A DNA stretch of 64,000 nucleotides, from NCBI GenBank assembly GCA_963763085.1, contig CAVXNB010000003.1, positions 372,001 through 436,000 of the forward strand, written 5' to 3'. A model generated the notes under the pieces. It saw only the letters and a list, made by a program, of their open reading frames with translations. It searched no databases and was not told where the DNA came from. Positions 18,421-27,252 of this stretch are shown in pieces (within the stretch, counting starts at the first letter, position 1; the number at the start of each line of letters is the position of its first letter). The DNA comes from CAVXNB01 sp963763085. Its GTDB lineage: Bacteria; Actinomycetota; Acidimicrobiia; Acidimicrobiales; Bog-793. The translations under genes and the position numbers were made by a program.

Positions 18421-19375
18421 GTGACGAGCTCCTCCGAGAGCGCATGGGCGACCTGCCGAACCGCACGCAACCCGTGCGACCGCGCAAAGAGGTACGGCAG
18501 GTACAACAAGGGAACTTCCGCAGCTATGGCTGCCCGCAGTCGCTCGAGGTGGGCAACGCCGTCCCGTCGTACGGTCACCGCGAGTCGCGCCGCTCCGAGC
18601 ACGTCCTCCACGACCTCGCGGCGAGGTGTCGAGCTCGCGAGCGAGCAGATCGAGCCTGGCCGGCCACACAAGCTCGTTGAAGATCTGTTCCTCGGAACGG
18701 CCGAAGAGCTCTGGCAGGACACGGTTGGCCACCACGCAGGCGAGATGAACGGGCGTCTCGGTCGAGAGCCGGCCGGCGAGATCGACCGCTTCGGTGACGG
18801 GCATCTCCTCCGGCGTCGTCACCAGCACGGCACCGGTCCGATCCGGATCGCCGAGGATCTCGAGGATCCAGTCGGTCTGACTCCGGACGACGCCCACCCG
18901 GATCAGCTCGTTGATGCCCGTCGGCGCCGCCAGCTGGCCGACGACGTTTCCGGTGGAGGCCGCATCGACCACCACGAGGTCGTAATGGCCCTCTCGGACT
19001 TCGAAACACAACTTGCCCACCGTCAGGATCTCCCTGATCCCCGGCGCTGCCGTGGCCACGAAGTCGAACGCCCGGGCGACCGGGCCGATCCGACCGATCG
19101 TCGGGACCTTCGCGACAGTTCTCAGGTACTCCCGTAGCGCCGCCTCGGTGTCCATCGACATCGCCACCAGCCCGTCGGCGACCCGGCGTCCGCTGAACGG
19201 TGTCGGACCGCACTCGTACGGCGCGGGCCAGGTCACCTTTCGGCTCGACCTCGCAGATGAGGGTCCGGCGACCCTGCTCGCTCGCGAGGAGCGCGATCGC
19301 GGCGGCAACCGTCGTCTTGCCTACGCCGCCTTTGCCGGTGACGAAGAGCAGCCGATGAGCGAGGAGCTCGGGCAC
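18417..19375 (-). CDS. ArsA/Get3-like ATPase, first of a pair, two frameshifts
   Basis: Translation starts at GTG 19375 with LLFVTGKGGVGKTTVAAA, the deviant Walker A of ArsA/Get3 ATPases, then LICEVEPKGDLARA. One extra base near 19222 shifts the frame to YECGPTPFSGRRVADG. The core continues with MSMDTEAALREYL, VATAAPGIREILTVGKL and YDLVVVDAASTGNVVGQL. Another extra base near 18617 shifts the end to EVVEDVLGAARLAV and a stop at 18417. With both bases removed, a continuous protein of about 318 residues results. It lies between DUF3107 (12-base gap) and the second ATPase, giving a three-gene operon. Gene family certain, intactness uncertain. Confidence 0.85.
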
Positions 19376-19387
19376 CGAGCTCGGGGC

Positions 19388-19624
19388 TCAGGTGGTTCCG
19401 AAGCCGACGCGCCGGTCCTCGCCCCCGCCGCCGATCTCGATGTACGCGACCTTGGCCGAAGGCACAGCCACGCGGCGACCTCGCTTGTCAGTCAGCCACA
19501 GCACGCCGTCGGGCTGGGCCAGCGCCTTGTCCACCTCCGCGACAACGTCGTCGTGCGTCGTCCCCTCGGGGAGATCGATGTCGAGCTCCTTCACTGTCTG
19601 GATGATCCCGATGCGCACGTCCAC
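19388..19624 (-). CDS. DUF3107 family protein
   Basis: This 78-residue acidic protein begins MDVRIGIIQTVKELDIDLPE and contains GRRVAVPSAKVAYIEIG, matching the small actinobacterial DUF3107 family (TB9.4-like, ATP-binding by prediction). Function is unknown. It is the first gene of an apparent operon with the two ArsA/Get3-like ATPases, which suggests that it supports or regulates them, though the link is only positional. Confidence 0.85.
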   Translation of the reverse strand: MDVRIGIIQTVKELDIDLPEGTTHDDVVAEVDKALAQPDGVLWLTDKRGRRVAVPSAKVAYIEIGGGGEDRRVGFGTT

Positions 19625-19962
19625 GCAGGTGCTCCCTTCCGCTTCGAGTCATCGTAGGGGACGGCCCGGCCGCCACGGTTCAAGCGCCGGCCTCCCGGCT
19701 CCCCGAGCCATCGGTCCGCCGGGCCCCTCGAGCCAGGCACTCGACACCGGCCCCGCCGCTAGGCCTGGTGGCCAGCGGGTATAGAGCGCACTCGGCAGAG
19801 GTTTTGTGCGCTCCTGGGACGCTCGTGAGGCGGTGAATCTTTGTGTGGGCAGCCGACGAGGCGCACGTCCGGACTGCTTCGGAGGACTTGGAGGACCCGG
19901 CCCTCACGGCTAGCGTTCGGCTGTCGGAGATGCGATCAGCCTGGTTTGTCGGGGGTGAAGCG
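19625..19962. other. Divergent intergenic region, 338 bp
   Basis: This segment separates DUF3107 (minus) from the WAVG-repeat gene (plus) and must hold both promoters. A TATAGA hexamer at 19780-19785 is a possible -10 element. The first 120 bases are GC-rich with short C/G runs. No gene was found in it. Confidence 0.5.
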
Positions 19963-21159
19963 ATGCGTGGATCCTGTTTGGCCGGACGTCTGCTTGCTGG
20001 TCCATTGCTGTTGGGGGGAGCACTCATCGGAACCACGGCAGGGAGCGCGTCCCCGTCGACCTGCGTGGCCCTGACCGGGATCCCGGCGCAGAACCCCGGG
20101 ACTTCCTACAACAGCTTCAACGGCGTGGCGGTGCGCTCTTCGTGCGACGCCTGGGCGGTTGGCAACGACGGCAACGGGAGCACAACTCTGACCCTGATCG
20201 AGCATTGGAACGGCCACTCCTGGAACGTGAAGTCGAGCCCAGACCCGGGCAATTCCGTCAATAGCTTCGCCGGCGTGGCCGCGACGTCGGCCACAAACGC
20301 CTGGGCCGTGGGCAACTACAACAACGGTCCTAGCAGCGTCGGGCAGAGCTTGATTGCGCACTGGAACGGCGCGTCCTGGTCAAAGCAGTCGAGCCCCAAC
20401 CCTGGAACCTACTCATTATCCTCCGCCAACGCTTTCGGCGGCGTCACCGCGACTTCAGCCACCAACGCCTGGGCGGTGGGCACTTTCGTCAACAGCATCG
20501 GTGGGATCCGGACTCTGATCGCGCACTGGAACGGCTCGTCCTGGTCCGAGCAGTCGAGCCCCAACCCGGGGGGCATCGCCCACGTCAGCCAACTACTCGG
20601 CGTGTCGGCGACTTCGGCCACCAACGCCTGGGCGGTCGGCGCGTTCAACAACGGCACCGCGAGCGGGACCCTGATCGAGCACTGGAACGGCAAGACTTGG
20701 AAGGTCGCTCCCAGCCCGAACCGTAGGGGCACCTCGGGCGTCCTCAGGGGGGTCGATGCGGTCTCCGCCACCAACGTCTGGGCGGTGGGTTACAGCTACA
20801 ACGGCACCGGGGACCTCACCCTGATCGAGCACTGGAACGGCACCGCCTGGAAGATCGTTTCCAGCCCGAACCCCTTAGGGCCGACCCACGACAATGTCCT
20901 CGACGGCGTCACCGCGACTTCAGCCACCAACGCCTGGGCGGTGGGCTGGTACACCAGCGGCACCGCGAGCGGGACCCTCATCGAGAATTGGAATGGCCAC
21001 GCTTGGGCACTCGTAAAGAGCCCGAACCCGGGCGACATCGGCAACTTTCTCAACGGAGTGGCAGCCAGCACGGCTGCAAATCTTTGGATGGTCGGCTACT
21101 ACGACAAGAACACTGTCAGCGGCACTGTTGGCCAGACGCTCGCGCTGCACTGCTGTTGA
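19963..21159 (+). CDS. Secreted WAVG-repeat protein, predicted beta-propeller
   Basis: The ATG at 19963 opens a signal peptide (MRGSCLAGRLLAGPLLLGG, cleavage near AGSAS) and a 398-residue product. Seven repeats of about 50 residues follow, each built on SATNAWAVG, an Asn/Gly-rich turn, TLIEHWNG, a Trp, and SSPNPG. The seventh is truncated and ends in Cys-Cys. Six full units plus a closing partial one suggest a seven-bladed propeller closed by the N-terminal strand, which is an inference. The protein should be extracellular. Similar WAVG repeats occur in secreted proteins of soil bacteria, without assigned function. The gene is monocistronic and ends before a strong hairpin. Confidence 0.8.
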   Translation: MRGSCLAGRLLAGPLLLGGALIGTTAGSASPSTCVALTGIPAQNPGTSYNSFNGVAVRSSCDAWAVGNDGNGSTTLTLIEHWNGHSWNVKSSPDPGNSVNSFAGVAATSATNAWAVGNYNNGPSSVGQSLIAHWNGASWSKQSSPNPGTYSLSSANAFGGVTATSATNAWAVGTFVNSIGGIRTLIAHWNGSSWSEQSSPNPGGIAHVSQLLGVSATSATNAWAVGAFNNGTASGTLIEHWNGKTWKVAPSPNRRGTSGVLRGVDAVSATNVWAVGYSYNGTGDLTLIEHWNGTAWKIVSSPNPLGPTHDNVLDGVTATSATNAWAVGWYTSGTASGTLIENWNGHAWALVKSPNPGDIGNFLNGVAASTAANLWMVGYYDKNTVSGTVGQTLALHCC

Positions 21160-21472
21160 CAGCGTGGGCAGCGCAGGCTGGCGTAGATCTGCGTCGTCTC
21201 CGGCGACGGACTTGCAGTCGCGGCTCAAGCCGTGATCTGGCTACGGCGGCGCCGTCGGTTTAACGGACTCCACATCGGGTAGAAGCAAGAAGCGCTCTCT
21301 CAGCCGTTCTCACAGGGGCCTTGGGAGGACGCGCAGACAAACACCCCCCGGTCATCCCGCCGGCCGGGGGGTGTTGTCGCGATGCGGGTCGGATCTCCCT
21401 GGCCGCAACGTGCGACACGATGATCAGAGTCACGTTCCTAAGATTAAGCAGGAAGTGAGGACACCCCAGCAA
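21160..21472. other. Convergent intergenic region, 313 bp
   Basis: This lies between the 3' ends of the WAVG-repeat gene and dgt. It holds one strong hairpin (annotated separately) and otherwise no open frame of coding quality. Confidence 0.5.
21340..21375. terminator. Strong bidirectional hairpin between the WAVG-repeat gene and dgt
   Basis: Perfect 12-bp arms AACACCCCCCGG (21340-21351) and CCGGGGGGTGTT (21364-21375) enclose a 12-base loop, and three more bases pair outside a one-base bulge. It lies between two convergent genes, so it probably stops transcription from both sides. No U-tract is present. Confidence 0.7.
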
Positions 21473-22585
21473 TCATAAGGGTTTCATGCCTTCCACCAGG
21501 GTCGAAGCACGGTCGCCAAAAATCTGAATTGCTTTGGCGCAGGCAAACCGGTCCGTCATCCCGCTCACGTACCCGACCGCCGCGCCGACCGCCTCGAGCT
21601 CGTCAGGCGCCAGGTCGGCCCCACCGGGCAGCGCCTCCGGGTGGGCTGCGTAGTGGCCGACGAGAGATCGGAGAAGGTCGACGACGGCCTCAGACTGTCG
21701 GACCGAGGCTGGGCGGAGGTAGATGCGCTCGTAGTTGAACCGCCGCAGCGCTTCGAGCGCCTCACCCATCGGCTCGCTGATAGCGACCACGCCGGAGGAG
21801 AGCGTCGTCGTTGCGACATCGGTCACCAAGGCGTCCAGCTGGCTTCCTCGCCCGCGGCCGCACCGATCGGCCACGAGCAGAGGCACGTCCTCGCTGCCCA
21901 CGATCTCTGCGTGGAGGGCGTCCTCGAGGTCGTGGGCACAGTAGGCGATGCGGTCAGCGAGCGCGACGACCTCGCCTTCGGGGGTCGCCGGCGTCGGTCG
22001 CGACCACGAATGGTTGCGGATCCCGTCCAGGGTCTCCGAGCACAGGTTCAACGGCACAGCGGTGACATCTGCCCCCCACACGGCGTGGTCGAAGCCCTCG
22101 GCGAGAAACGGGGACAGTGCCTCCTCACTCGCGTGGCCCCCCGGGCCGTGGCCGCAGTCGTGGCCGAGCGCGATCGCTTCGGTCAGGACGACGTTCAACC
22201 GGCAGGCGCGGGCGATCGCCGTCGCGACTTGAGCTACCTCCAGCGCATGTGTGAGGCGCGTCCGTTGGTGGTCGGCCGGAAAGATGAAGACCTGGGTCTT
22301 CCCGGCCAGGCGGCGGAAAGCCGTCGAATGGAGGATCCGGTCCCGATCGCGCTCGAAGCAGGTCCGCCATGCATCGGGGGCCTCTTCGATCGCGCGATTG
22401 CCGGCCCCCACCGAGCGGGTCGCGCCCGGGGCAAGCACCCACTCCTCCTCGGCCTCTCGGCCTTCCCGGTCGAGGACGCCGAATCCGCCGTCGAGTTGAA
22501 CCGCCGGGTCGTGCGCAGTCCGGGCGCCTCGGTCGCTCGAGTGCCCGCTCATCGTCGACGCCCACCGCCGGGATTGTTCGGACAT
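21473..22585 (-). CDS. dgt: Deoxyguanosinetriphosphate triphosphohydrolase-like protein
   Basis: This HD-domain enzyme hydrolyses dNTPs (classically dGTP) to the nucleoside and triphosphate. With the ATG at 22585 it has 370 residues. An in-frame ATG at 22552 is an alternative, and neither has a clear ribosome site. Motifs are DRILHSTAFRRLAGKTQVF, TRLTHALEVAQVA (metal His), LGHDCGHGPGGH (HD pair) and LADRIAYCAHDLEDAL (Asp ligand). It starts 70 bases after the mrp stop and may be co-transcribed. In many actinobacteria it lies near dnaG, but that gene is not seen here. Confidence 0.9.
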   Translation of the reverse strand: MSEQSRRWASTMSGHSSDRGARTAHDPAVQLDGGFGVLDREGREAEEEWVLAPGATRSVGAGNRAIEEAPDAWRTCFERDRDRILHSTAFRRLAGKTQVFIFPADHQRTRLTHALEVAQVATAIARACRLNVVLTEAIALGHDCGHGPGGHASEEALSPFLAEGFDHAVWGADVTAVPLNLCSETLDGIRNHSWSRPTPATPEGEVVALADRIAYCAHDLEDALHAEIVGSEDVPLLVADRCGRGRGSQLDALVTDVATTTLSSGVVAISEPMGEALEALRRFNYERIYLRPASVRQSEAVVDLLRSLVGHYAAHPEALPGGADLAPDELEAVGAAVGYVSGMTDRFACAKAIQIFGDRASTLVEGMKPL

Positions 22586-22655
22586 CACGGACAAGGATGG
22601 CGCTTCCACGATGCCGAGGCTACGGGAAGGGTGTCGTACTCCCCGTTCAGGCCCA

Positions 22656-23792
22656 TCAGCGAACGGAAAGTTCGGATCGGTAGACACGGCCCGGCCCGAG
22701 CGCCACGACGCGCTCGGCGAGCGCTGCGAAGGCTTGGCCCGCTTCGCTGCCCGGATCGGAGGCGGAGATGGGGACGCCGACGTCACCGCCCTCCCGCAAC
22801 GACGGCAGAAACGGGATCTGTGCCAGCAACGCCACACCCAGCGACTCGGCCAGCAATGCTCCACCGCCATGACCGAACAACTCATAGCGTTTTCCGTCGT
22901 CGCCCGTGAACCAGGACTGATTCTCGACGACTCCCCTCACGGGAAGGCGGAGTTGCCGGGCCATGACGGCGGCCCGCTGGGCCACCCGCTCCGCCGCGGC
23001 CTGAGGCGTGGTCACCACCAGCACCTCGGCGCGGGGAAGGAACTGGGCGATGGACATCGACACATCGCCGGTTCCGGGTGGCAGATCGAGGAGCAGGAAG
23101 TCCGGCTTGCCCCAGTGCACGTCCACGAGAAACTGCTCCAAGGCCTTGTGGAGCATCGGCCCGCGCCACATGACTGCCTGGTCCTCGTCCACAAAGAAAC
23201 CCATCGAGATGCACCGCACCCCATACGCCACCGGCGGCACGAGCAGGTCGCCGACCAAGGTGGGCGGGCGATCGATTCCCAGCATCGAGGGAATCGAGAA
23301 GCCGTAGACGTCGGCGTCGAGGATCGCCACCGACGCGCCCTGGAGCGCCAGCGCGATGGCGAGATTGACTGTCACGGTCGACTTGCCGACTCCCCCCTTG
23401 CCAGAGGCGACGGCGATGACCCGAGTGCGGGAGGCCTTGTCGGAAAAGGGGGTGACCCGGGGTGTGGGGCCCTCTGCGCCGTGCCGGGCGTCGCCTGCCT
23501 GCGACCCGCCCTCGCGCAACCGAGCCCGCAGCTCCGCCTCTTCGGCCTCGCTCATGGCAATGAGCTCGACCTCGGGGCCGGCGCCGCCTGCGCTCAAGAC
23601 GGCCGTCGCAATCTCGTCGGTCAGCTCGCGCGGTGCCGGGTGTCCGGCGGCCGGCACCGCCACGACCACCTCGGTGCTGCGCCGGCGGCCGCGCACCGAC
23701 CGGACCGTGCCGAGGTCGCCGAGCGTGCGGAACAGACCCGGGTCGACGACGGCGTTGACGGCCTCGGTGAGGCGCTCGTCGGGAACCGTCAT
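22656..23792 (-). CDS. mrp: Mrp/ApbC-type iron-sulfur cluster carrier ATPase
   Basis: The ATG at 23792 gives 378 residues. Residues about 1-90 form the MIP18/DUF59 domain (VNAVVDPGLFRTLGDLG). The P-loop ATPase follows with SGKGGVGKSTVTVNLA, LDADVYGFSIPSML, MWRGPMLHKALEQF and LLLDLPPGTGD. The CxxC motif of many Mrp proteins is replaced by NQSWFTGDDGKRYELFG, as is usual in actinobacteria. Mrp proteins transfer Fe-S clusters to target enzymes. The divergent neighbour is a SufR-like regulator followed by a cysteine desulfurase, consistent with Fe-S biogenesis. Confidence 0.93.
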   Translation of the reverse strand: MTVPDERLTEAVNAVVDPGLFRTLGDLGTVRSVRGRRRSTEVVVAVPAAGHPAPRELTDEIATAVLSAGGAGPEVELIAMSEAEEAELRARLREGGSQAGDARHGAEGPTPRVTPFSDKASRTRVIAVASGKGGVGKSTVTVNLAIALALQGASVAILDADVYGFSIPSMLGIDRPPTLVGDLLVPPVAYGVRCISMGFFVDEDQAVMWRGPMLHKALEQFLVDVHWGKPDFLLLDLPPGTGDVSMSIAQFLPRAEVLVVTTPQAAAERVAQRAAVMARQLRLPVRGVVENQSWFTGDDGKRYELFGHGGGALLAESLGVALLAQIPFLPSLREGGDVGVPISASDPGSEAGQAFAALAERVVALGPGRVYRSELSVR

Positions 23793-23925
23793 CTGCCCGC
23801 CGGGGCTCCGTTCATGTCAGGTCCTCTGTCGAATTTGGCGATGTGCGCACCCTGTTGGCGGCCACCGGTACGATAACGGTGTGAGCGCAGCCACCCACCG
23901 GGGGCAGGACCGGGGGCAGGGTCGG

Positions 23926-24621
23926 GTGAGCGCGGACGAGGGTTTCTCGGCGACCGTAGCCGCGATCACGTCTGCGTTCGGTGACGGGACACGCCGGCAG
24001 ATCTACCTGTTCGCACGTGAGCTGCACGGCGTGACGGCGACCGAGGTTGCCGAGCAGTTCGCACTTCACCCGAACGTCGCTCGCCATCACCTCGACAAGC
24101 TGGCCGCCGGCGGCTACCTGGACGTCCAGCTCGACCACGGCGGCGCCGGGGTCGGCCGGCCCTCCAAGCGCTACTACTCCAGCACTGTCGACACCTCGGC
24201 GGCGGTCCCGGCGCTGCGAGACGACCTTCTTCTCGCGCTGCTCGCCCGCCTGCTCACGATCGTCGACCCCGTCCAGGCCGAACAGATCGCCCATGAGGTC
24301 GGGGCAGACTTCGGCCGCTCGCTCGCCTTGCAGATGGCGCCCGGCGATGCCCCGAAGTCCCTGCGCTCGGCCATGCAATCTGTGGCCGCAGCATTGACCG
24401 CTCAGGGATTTGCCGCTCACGCCGGCGGTGCCGGGTCGCCCAACTCCGTCATCCGGGACCACTGCCCATTCGGCGACGCCGCTATCGATCACCCGGTGCT
24501 GTGCGCAGCCGACCGGGGCCTCGTGGAGGGCCTCCTGAACGGTCTGTGCGGCGACAGCGTGCCGGTCCAGCTCTCGTCCAGGGCCCGCGGCGACGAGGTC
24601 TGCGCCACCGTCGCAGGCTGA
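23926..24621 (+). CDS. SufR-like HTH transcriptional regulator with cysteine-rich C-terminus
   Basis: A GTG at 23926 with GGGGCAGGG upstream gives 231 residues. A GTG at 23881, just after a TACGAT -10-like hexamer, could instead start a leaderless version of 246 residues. The winged HTH lies at about 20-90 (ATEVAEQFALHPNVARHHLDKL, then GRPSKRYY in the wing). The C-terminal half has HCPFGDAAIDHPVLC, a third Cys in LNGLC and a fourth near the end, the spacing seen in SufR repressors that bind an Fe-S cluster. The gene is divergent from mrp (133 bases) and 13 bases ahead of the cysteine desulfurase, so cluster-status control of both is a reasonable inference. Confidence 0.78.
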   Translation: MSADEGFSATVAAITSAFGDGTRRQIYLFARELHGVTATEVAEQFALHPNVARHHLDKLAAGGYLDVQLDHGGAGVGRPSKRYYSSTVDTSAAVPALRDDLLLALLARLLTIVDPVQAEQIAHEVGADFGRSLALQMAPGDAPKSLRSAMQSVAAALTAQGFAAHAGGAGSPNSVIRDHCPFGDAAIDHPVLCAADRGLVEGLLNGLCGDSVPVQLSSRARGDEVCATVAG

Positions 24622-24634
24622 CCCGGACCGTCGG

Positions 24635-25817
24635 TTGGACCGAGCGCCGGCTGACGGTGGCCCGCCGAACGCCGGCCGCCACTACCTGGATCACGCCTCG
24701 ACCTCGGTGCTGCGGCCCGGGGCCGCTCGGACCATGGCGGCGTGGTTGGATGCGGGCTGGGCGGGCGACCCCGGTCGGGTGCACGCCGAAGGTCACCAGG
24801 CACGCGACGCCATCGAGACTGCGCCGCGAATCGGTGGCGGCGTTCCTCGGAACGACGCCGAACCGCGTGGTCTTCACGAGCGGCGGCACCGAAGCGGCCA
24901 ACGCGGCCATCTTCACAGCCGCCCGCGCCCGGCCCGGCGCCACGATTGTCTGCGCCGACGTTGAGCATTCCTGCGTCCGGGAGGCGGCCGAGCGCTCCGG
25001 TCCCGTGGATGTTCTGCGCGTGGACTCGGTCGGCCGGATCGACCTCGATCATCTCGACTCGCTGCTCGCCGGCGACCGCGACGACCGGCCGGCACTCGTG
25101 AATTGTCAGTGGTGCAACCACGAAGTTGGGACCCTGCAGCCCATTGCGGACGTCGTGGAGCGATGTCGGTCCGCCGGCGTGCCGGTGCACATCGACGCGG
25201 CCGCGGCCGCCGGCCACGTCCGGTTGGACCTAGAGGCGCTCGGTGCGGACCTCGTTTCGGTCAGCGCCCACAAGTTCGGAGGCCCACCCGGCAGCGGTGC
25301 CCTCGTCGTTCGTCGGGGCGTCCGCCTCCAACCGTTCGTCATCGGCGGCGCGCAGGAGCGCGCCCGAAGGGGCGGCTACGAGAACGTGCTCGGCATCATC
25401 GGCTTCGGCGCCGCGGCGGCGGCGCTCACGGAGCCGGGCGAGCTGGAGGCGGAAGCCTCCACCGCCCGCCGGCTGACCGATGCGCTCCTCGTCGAAGCCG
25501 TATCGGTCGAGGGCGTCGAGCAGCTCGGCGACCCCTTGGACCGGGCGCCGCATCTCGTTTGCGTGGCGGTCGGCGGCGTACAGGCCGAGGCCGTGCTGCT
25601 CGGGCTGGACCGGATGGGCGTCGCAGCGCACTCGGGCTCCGCCTGCTCCTCCGAGTCCATCGAGCCATCCCCGGTCCTGGCCGCGATGGGTGTCGACCCT
25701 GACCGCTCGCTCCGGCTCTCGGTCGGCTGGTCGACCACCGATGCCGACGTTGAGGCGTTCGCCGCCGCCTTCCCGACTGTGGTGGCGCGCCTGCGCTCGC
25801 TCGGCGCCGGCGGCTGA
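24635..25817 (+). CDS. iscS: Cysteine desulfurase (NifS/IscS family), one frameshift
   Basis: The PLP enzyme converts cysteine to alanine and supplies sulfur for Fe-S clusters and tRNA thiolation. The frame begins at TTG 24635, shortly before RHYLDHASTSVLRPGA. Near 24825, after HQARDAIET, one extra base shifts the frame and the protein continues RESVAAFLGTTPNRVVFTS. Further motifs are GGTEAANAAIF, CQWCNHEVGTLQPI, HIDAAAAAGH, SAHKFGGPPGSG (PLP lysine) and GSACSSESIEPSPVL (catalytic Cys). With the base removed the product is about 393 residues, normal for the family. It follows the SufR-like gene by 13 bases. Assignment to IscS rather than another NifS-type branch is by similarity only. Confidence 0.85.
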
Positions 25818-25834
25818 TCCACCCGCCGGCGGGA

Positions 25835-26734
25835 TCAGCCTCGCTCGGCCGCGGCATAGCGCGGCGGCAACGGCTCCTTCGCCCCAGCGAACGCCTTCGC
25901 CGCGATGGCGGCAACTGAGCTGACCAGGTTCTTCGAGGCTCCCGCGCGCAGGGCGTCCCGGAACTGGGCCGCGGCCGCGCGGGGGTTGGAGTAGTCCTCG
26001 TACTCGATGACACCGAGGAGCGCGTGGGCGTCGGGATAGCTGGGCGCCACCTTCACGGCGCGAGCGACCGAGGCGTCACCCCGCGCGATCACGGTTCGGT
26101 TCTTCGCCGACAGCCCGGCGAGCCGCACCAGCCATCCGCCGTAGGCGAGCGCGTCGGGCTGGTTGGGATCCGTCTGCAGGACCTGGTCGTAAAGCTGGAC
26201 CGCTTCGGCCACCTGGCCTTCACTGCCGAGGATCGCGGCCCGGTCGAGCGTCTCCTGTTCCTGCTGCGCGGACGACAGGGAGATCGACCCGCTCGCCGAC
26301 TCGCCGGGAAGCCGTACGCCGGCGAGTGACGCCGCCAGCAACACAGCCGCCACCACGAAACAACCCGCTGCGCAAATCCCGACCACCAACCGCACTCGCC
26401 GGCTTCCGAGCCGACGCCGCAGCCTCCGCCTGCCGGAAGCGCCGGCGGAACCGGGACTCGCCTGCGAACTGACAGCCTCGGGATTCGGGGGGGAATCGGG
26501 ATGGCCTGCGGCGACAAGCGCCGCCTCCGCCTCCTCGACCTCGAGAAGGCGACCGTAGTAACGCGCGTGAAGGGCCGTGAAGTCCGAGGCATCGACCTCG
26601 CCCGCCGCCAGCTCGCGGTTGAGATCTTCGATCGATTGCTCGAGGAATTCCCGCTCGTTCGCCAGGCCGTCGAGGCTCGGCTTCGCGCTGCCGCCTCCTC
26701 GCGACCCCTTCACCGGCGAGCGCCTGACGCTCAC
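25835..26734 (-). CDS. CcmI-like TPR protein of cytochrome c maturation
   Basis: This is the last gene of the ccm operon. Its GTG start (26734) overlaps the ccmH stop (GTGA). The 299-residue product has a charged N-terminal segment (LANEREFLEQSIEDLNREL, typical before the membrane part of CcmI), a low-complexity linker, one transmembrane helix (about 130-155) and a TPR region with QVAEAVQLYDQVLQTDPNQ and later PSYPDAHALLGV. CcmI/CycH proteins bind apocytochrome c and pass it to the CcmF/H heme lyase. Position and architecture support that role although sequence is poorly conserved. Confidence 0.75.
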   Translation of the reverse strand: MSVRRSPVKGSRGGGSAKPSLDGLANEREFLEQSIEDLNRELAAGEVDASDFTALHARYYGRLLEVEEAEAALVAAGHPDSPPNPEAVSSQASPGSAGASGRRRLRRRLGSRRVRLVVGICAAGCFVVAAVLLAASLAGVRLPGESASGSISLSSAQQEQETLDRAAILGSEGQVAEAVQLYDQVLQTDPNQPDALAYGGWLVRLAGLSAKNRTVIARGDASVARAVKVAPSYPDAHALLGVIEYEDYSNPRAAAAQFRDALRAGASKNLVSSVAAIAAKAFAGAKEPLPPRYAAAERG

Positions 26735-27252
26735 GCCGGAACCTCCAAGCGTCGCCGTCGCCACAGGTAGACGACGAGCAGCACCGCACCGCCGCCGACG
26801 AGCGAGATCGGCACGACCCATAACAGAACGTCGGCACCCGATCCGGTTGGGACGAGCAGCACCTGCTCGCCGTAGCGGGTCACGACGCGCTGCTCGATCG
26901 TGGCGTCGCTGGCACCGCCGCGAATCCAGGCCGCGACCTCGGCCCGCAAGGCGACGGCGATGGGGGCATCCGACTGCGCGATCGAGAGATCCATGCAGCT
27001 CGGGCACTTGATGACACTGTCGAGGTGGGCGATGCGCGCCGTCTCGCTAGGCGCTCGGGGATGCACGCTTCCGATGCCCAGTGCGACTATGACGATGAGG
27101 GCAGCGAGCACCCAGGCCGGCCGCGATGCGAGGAGCGACAGCACCCTCGGTCCACGATTCGCCGGCGGGCTCGACTGGACCGATGTGCCCGACGAGCCCG
27201 GCAGCCCCGACTGGGCCGTCTCCACGGTTCCGACGCCGGCGTGCAGACTCAC
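26731..27252 (-). CDS. ccmH: Cytochrome c maturation protein CcmH
   Basis: The product has 173 residues from GTG 27252, overlapping the ccmG stop. It has a transmembrane helix at about 47-62 and the motif IKCPSCMDLSIAQSDAP (Cys83 and Cys86), the CxxC that reduces apocytochrome cysteines before heme attachment. Conserved EVAAWIRGG and VTRYGEQVLL follow, and a second membrane helix ends the protein, as in two-helix CcmH/CcmL proteins. It acts outside the membrane with CcmG and CcmF. Confidence 0.9.
   Translation of the reverse strand: MSLHAGVGTVETAQSGLPGSSGTSVQSSPPANRGPRVLSLLASRPAWVLAALIVIVALGIGSVHPRAPSETARIAHLDSVIKCPSCMDLSIAQSDAPIAVALRAEVAAWIRGGASDATIEQRVVTRYGEQVLLVPTGSGADVLLWVVPISLVGGGAVLLVVYLWRRRRLEVPA

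Noticed and set aside
16962..19375. Arsenite resistance (ArsA) operon
   Set aside because: No arsB, arsR, arsC or arsD nearby; the pair matches actinobacterial Get3-like ATPases beside DUF3107.
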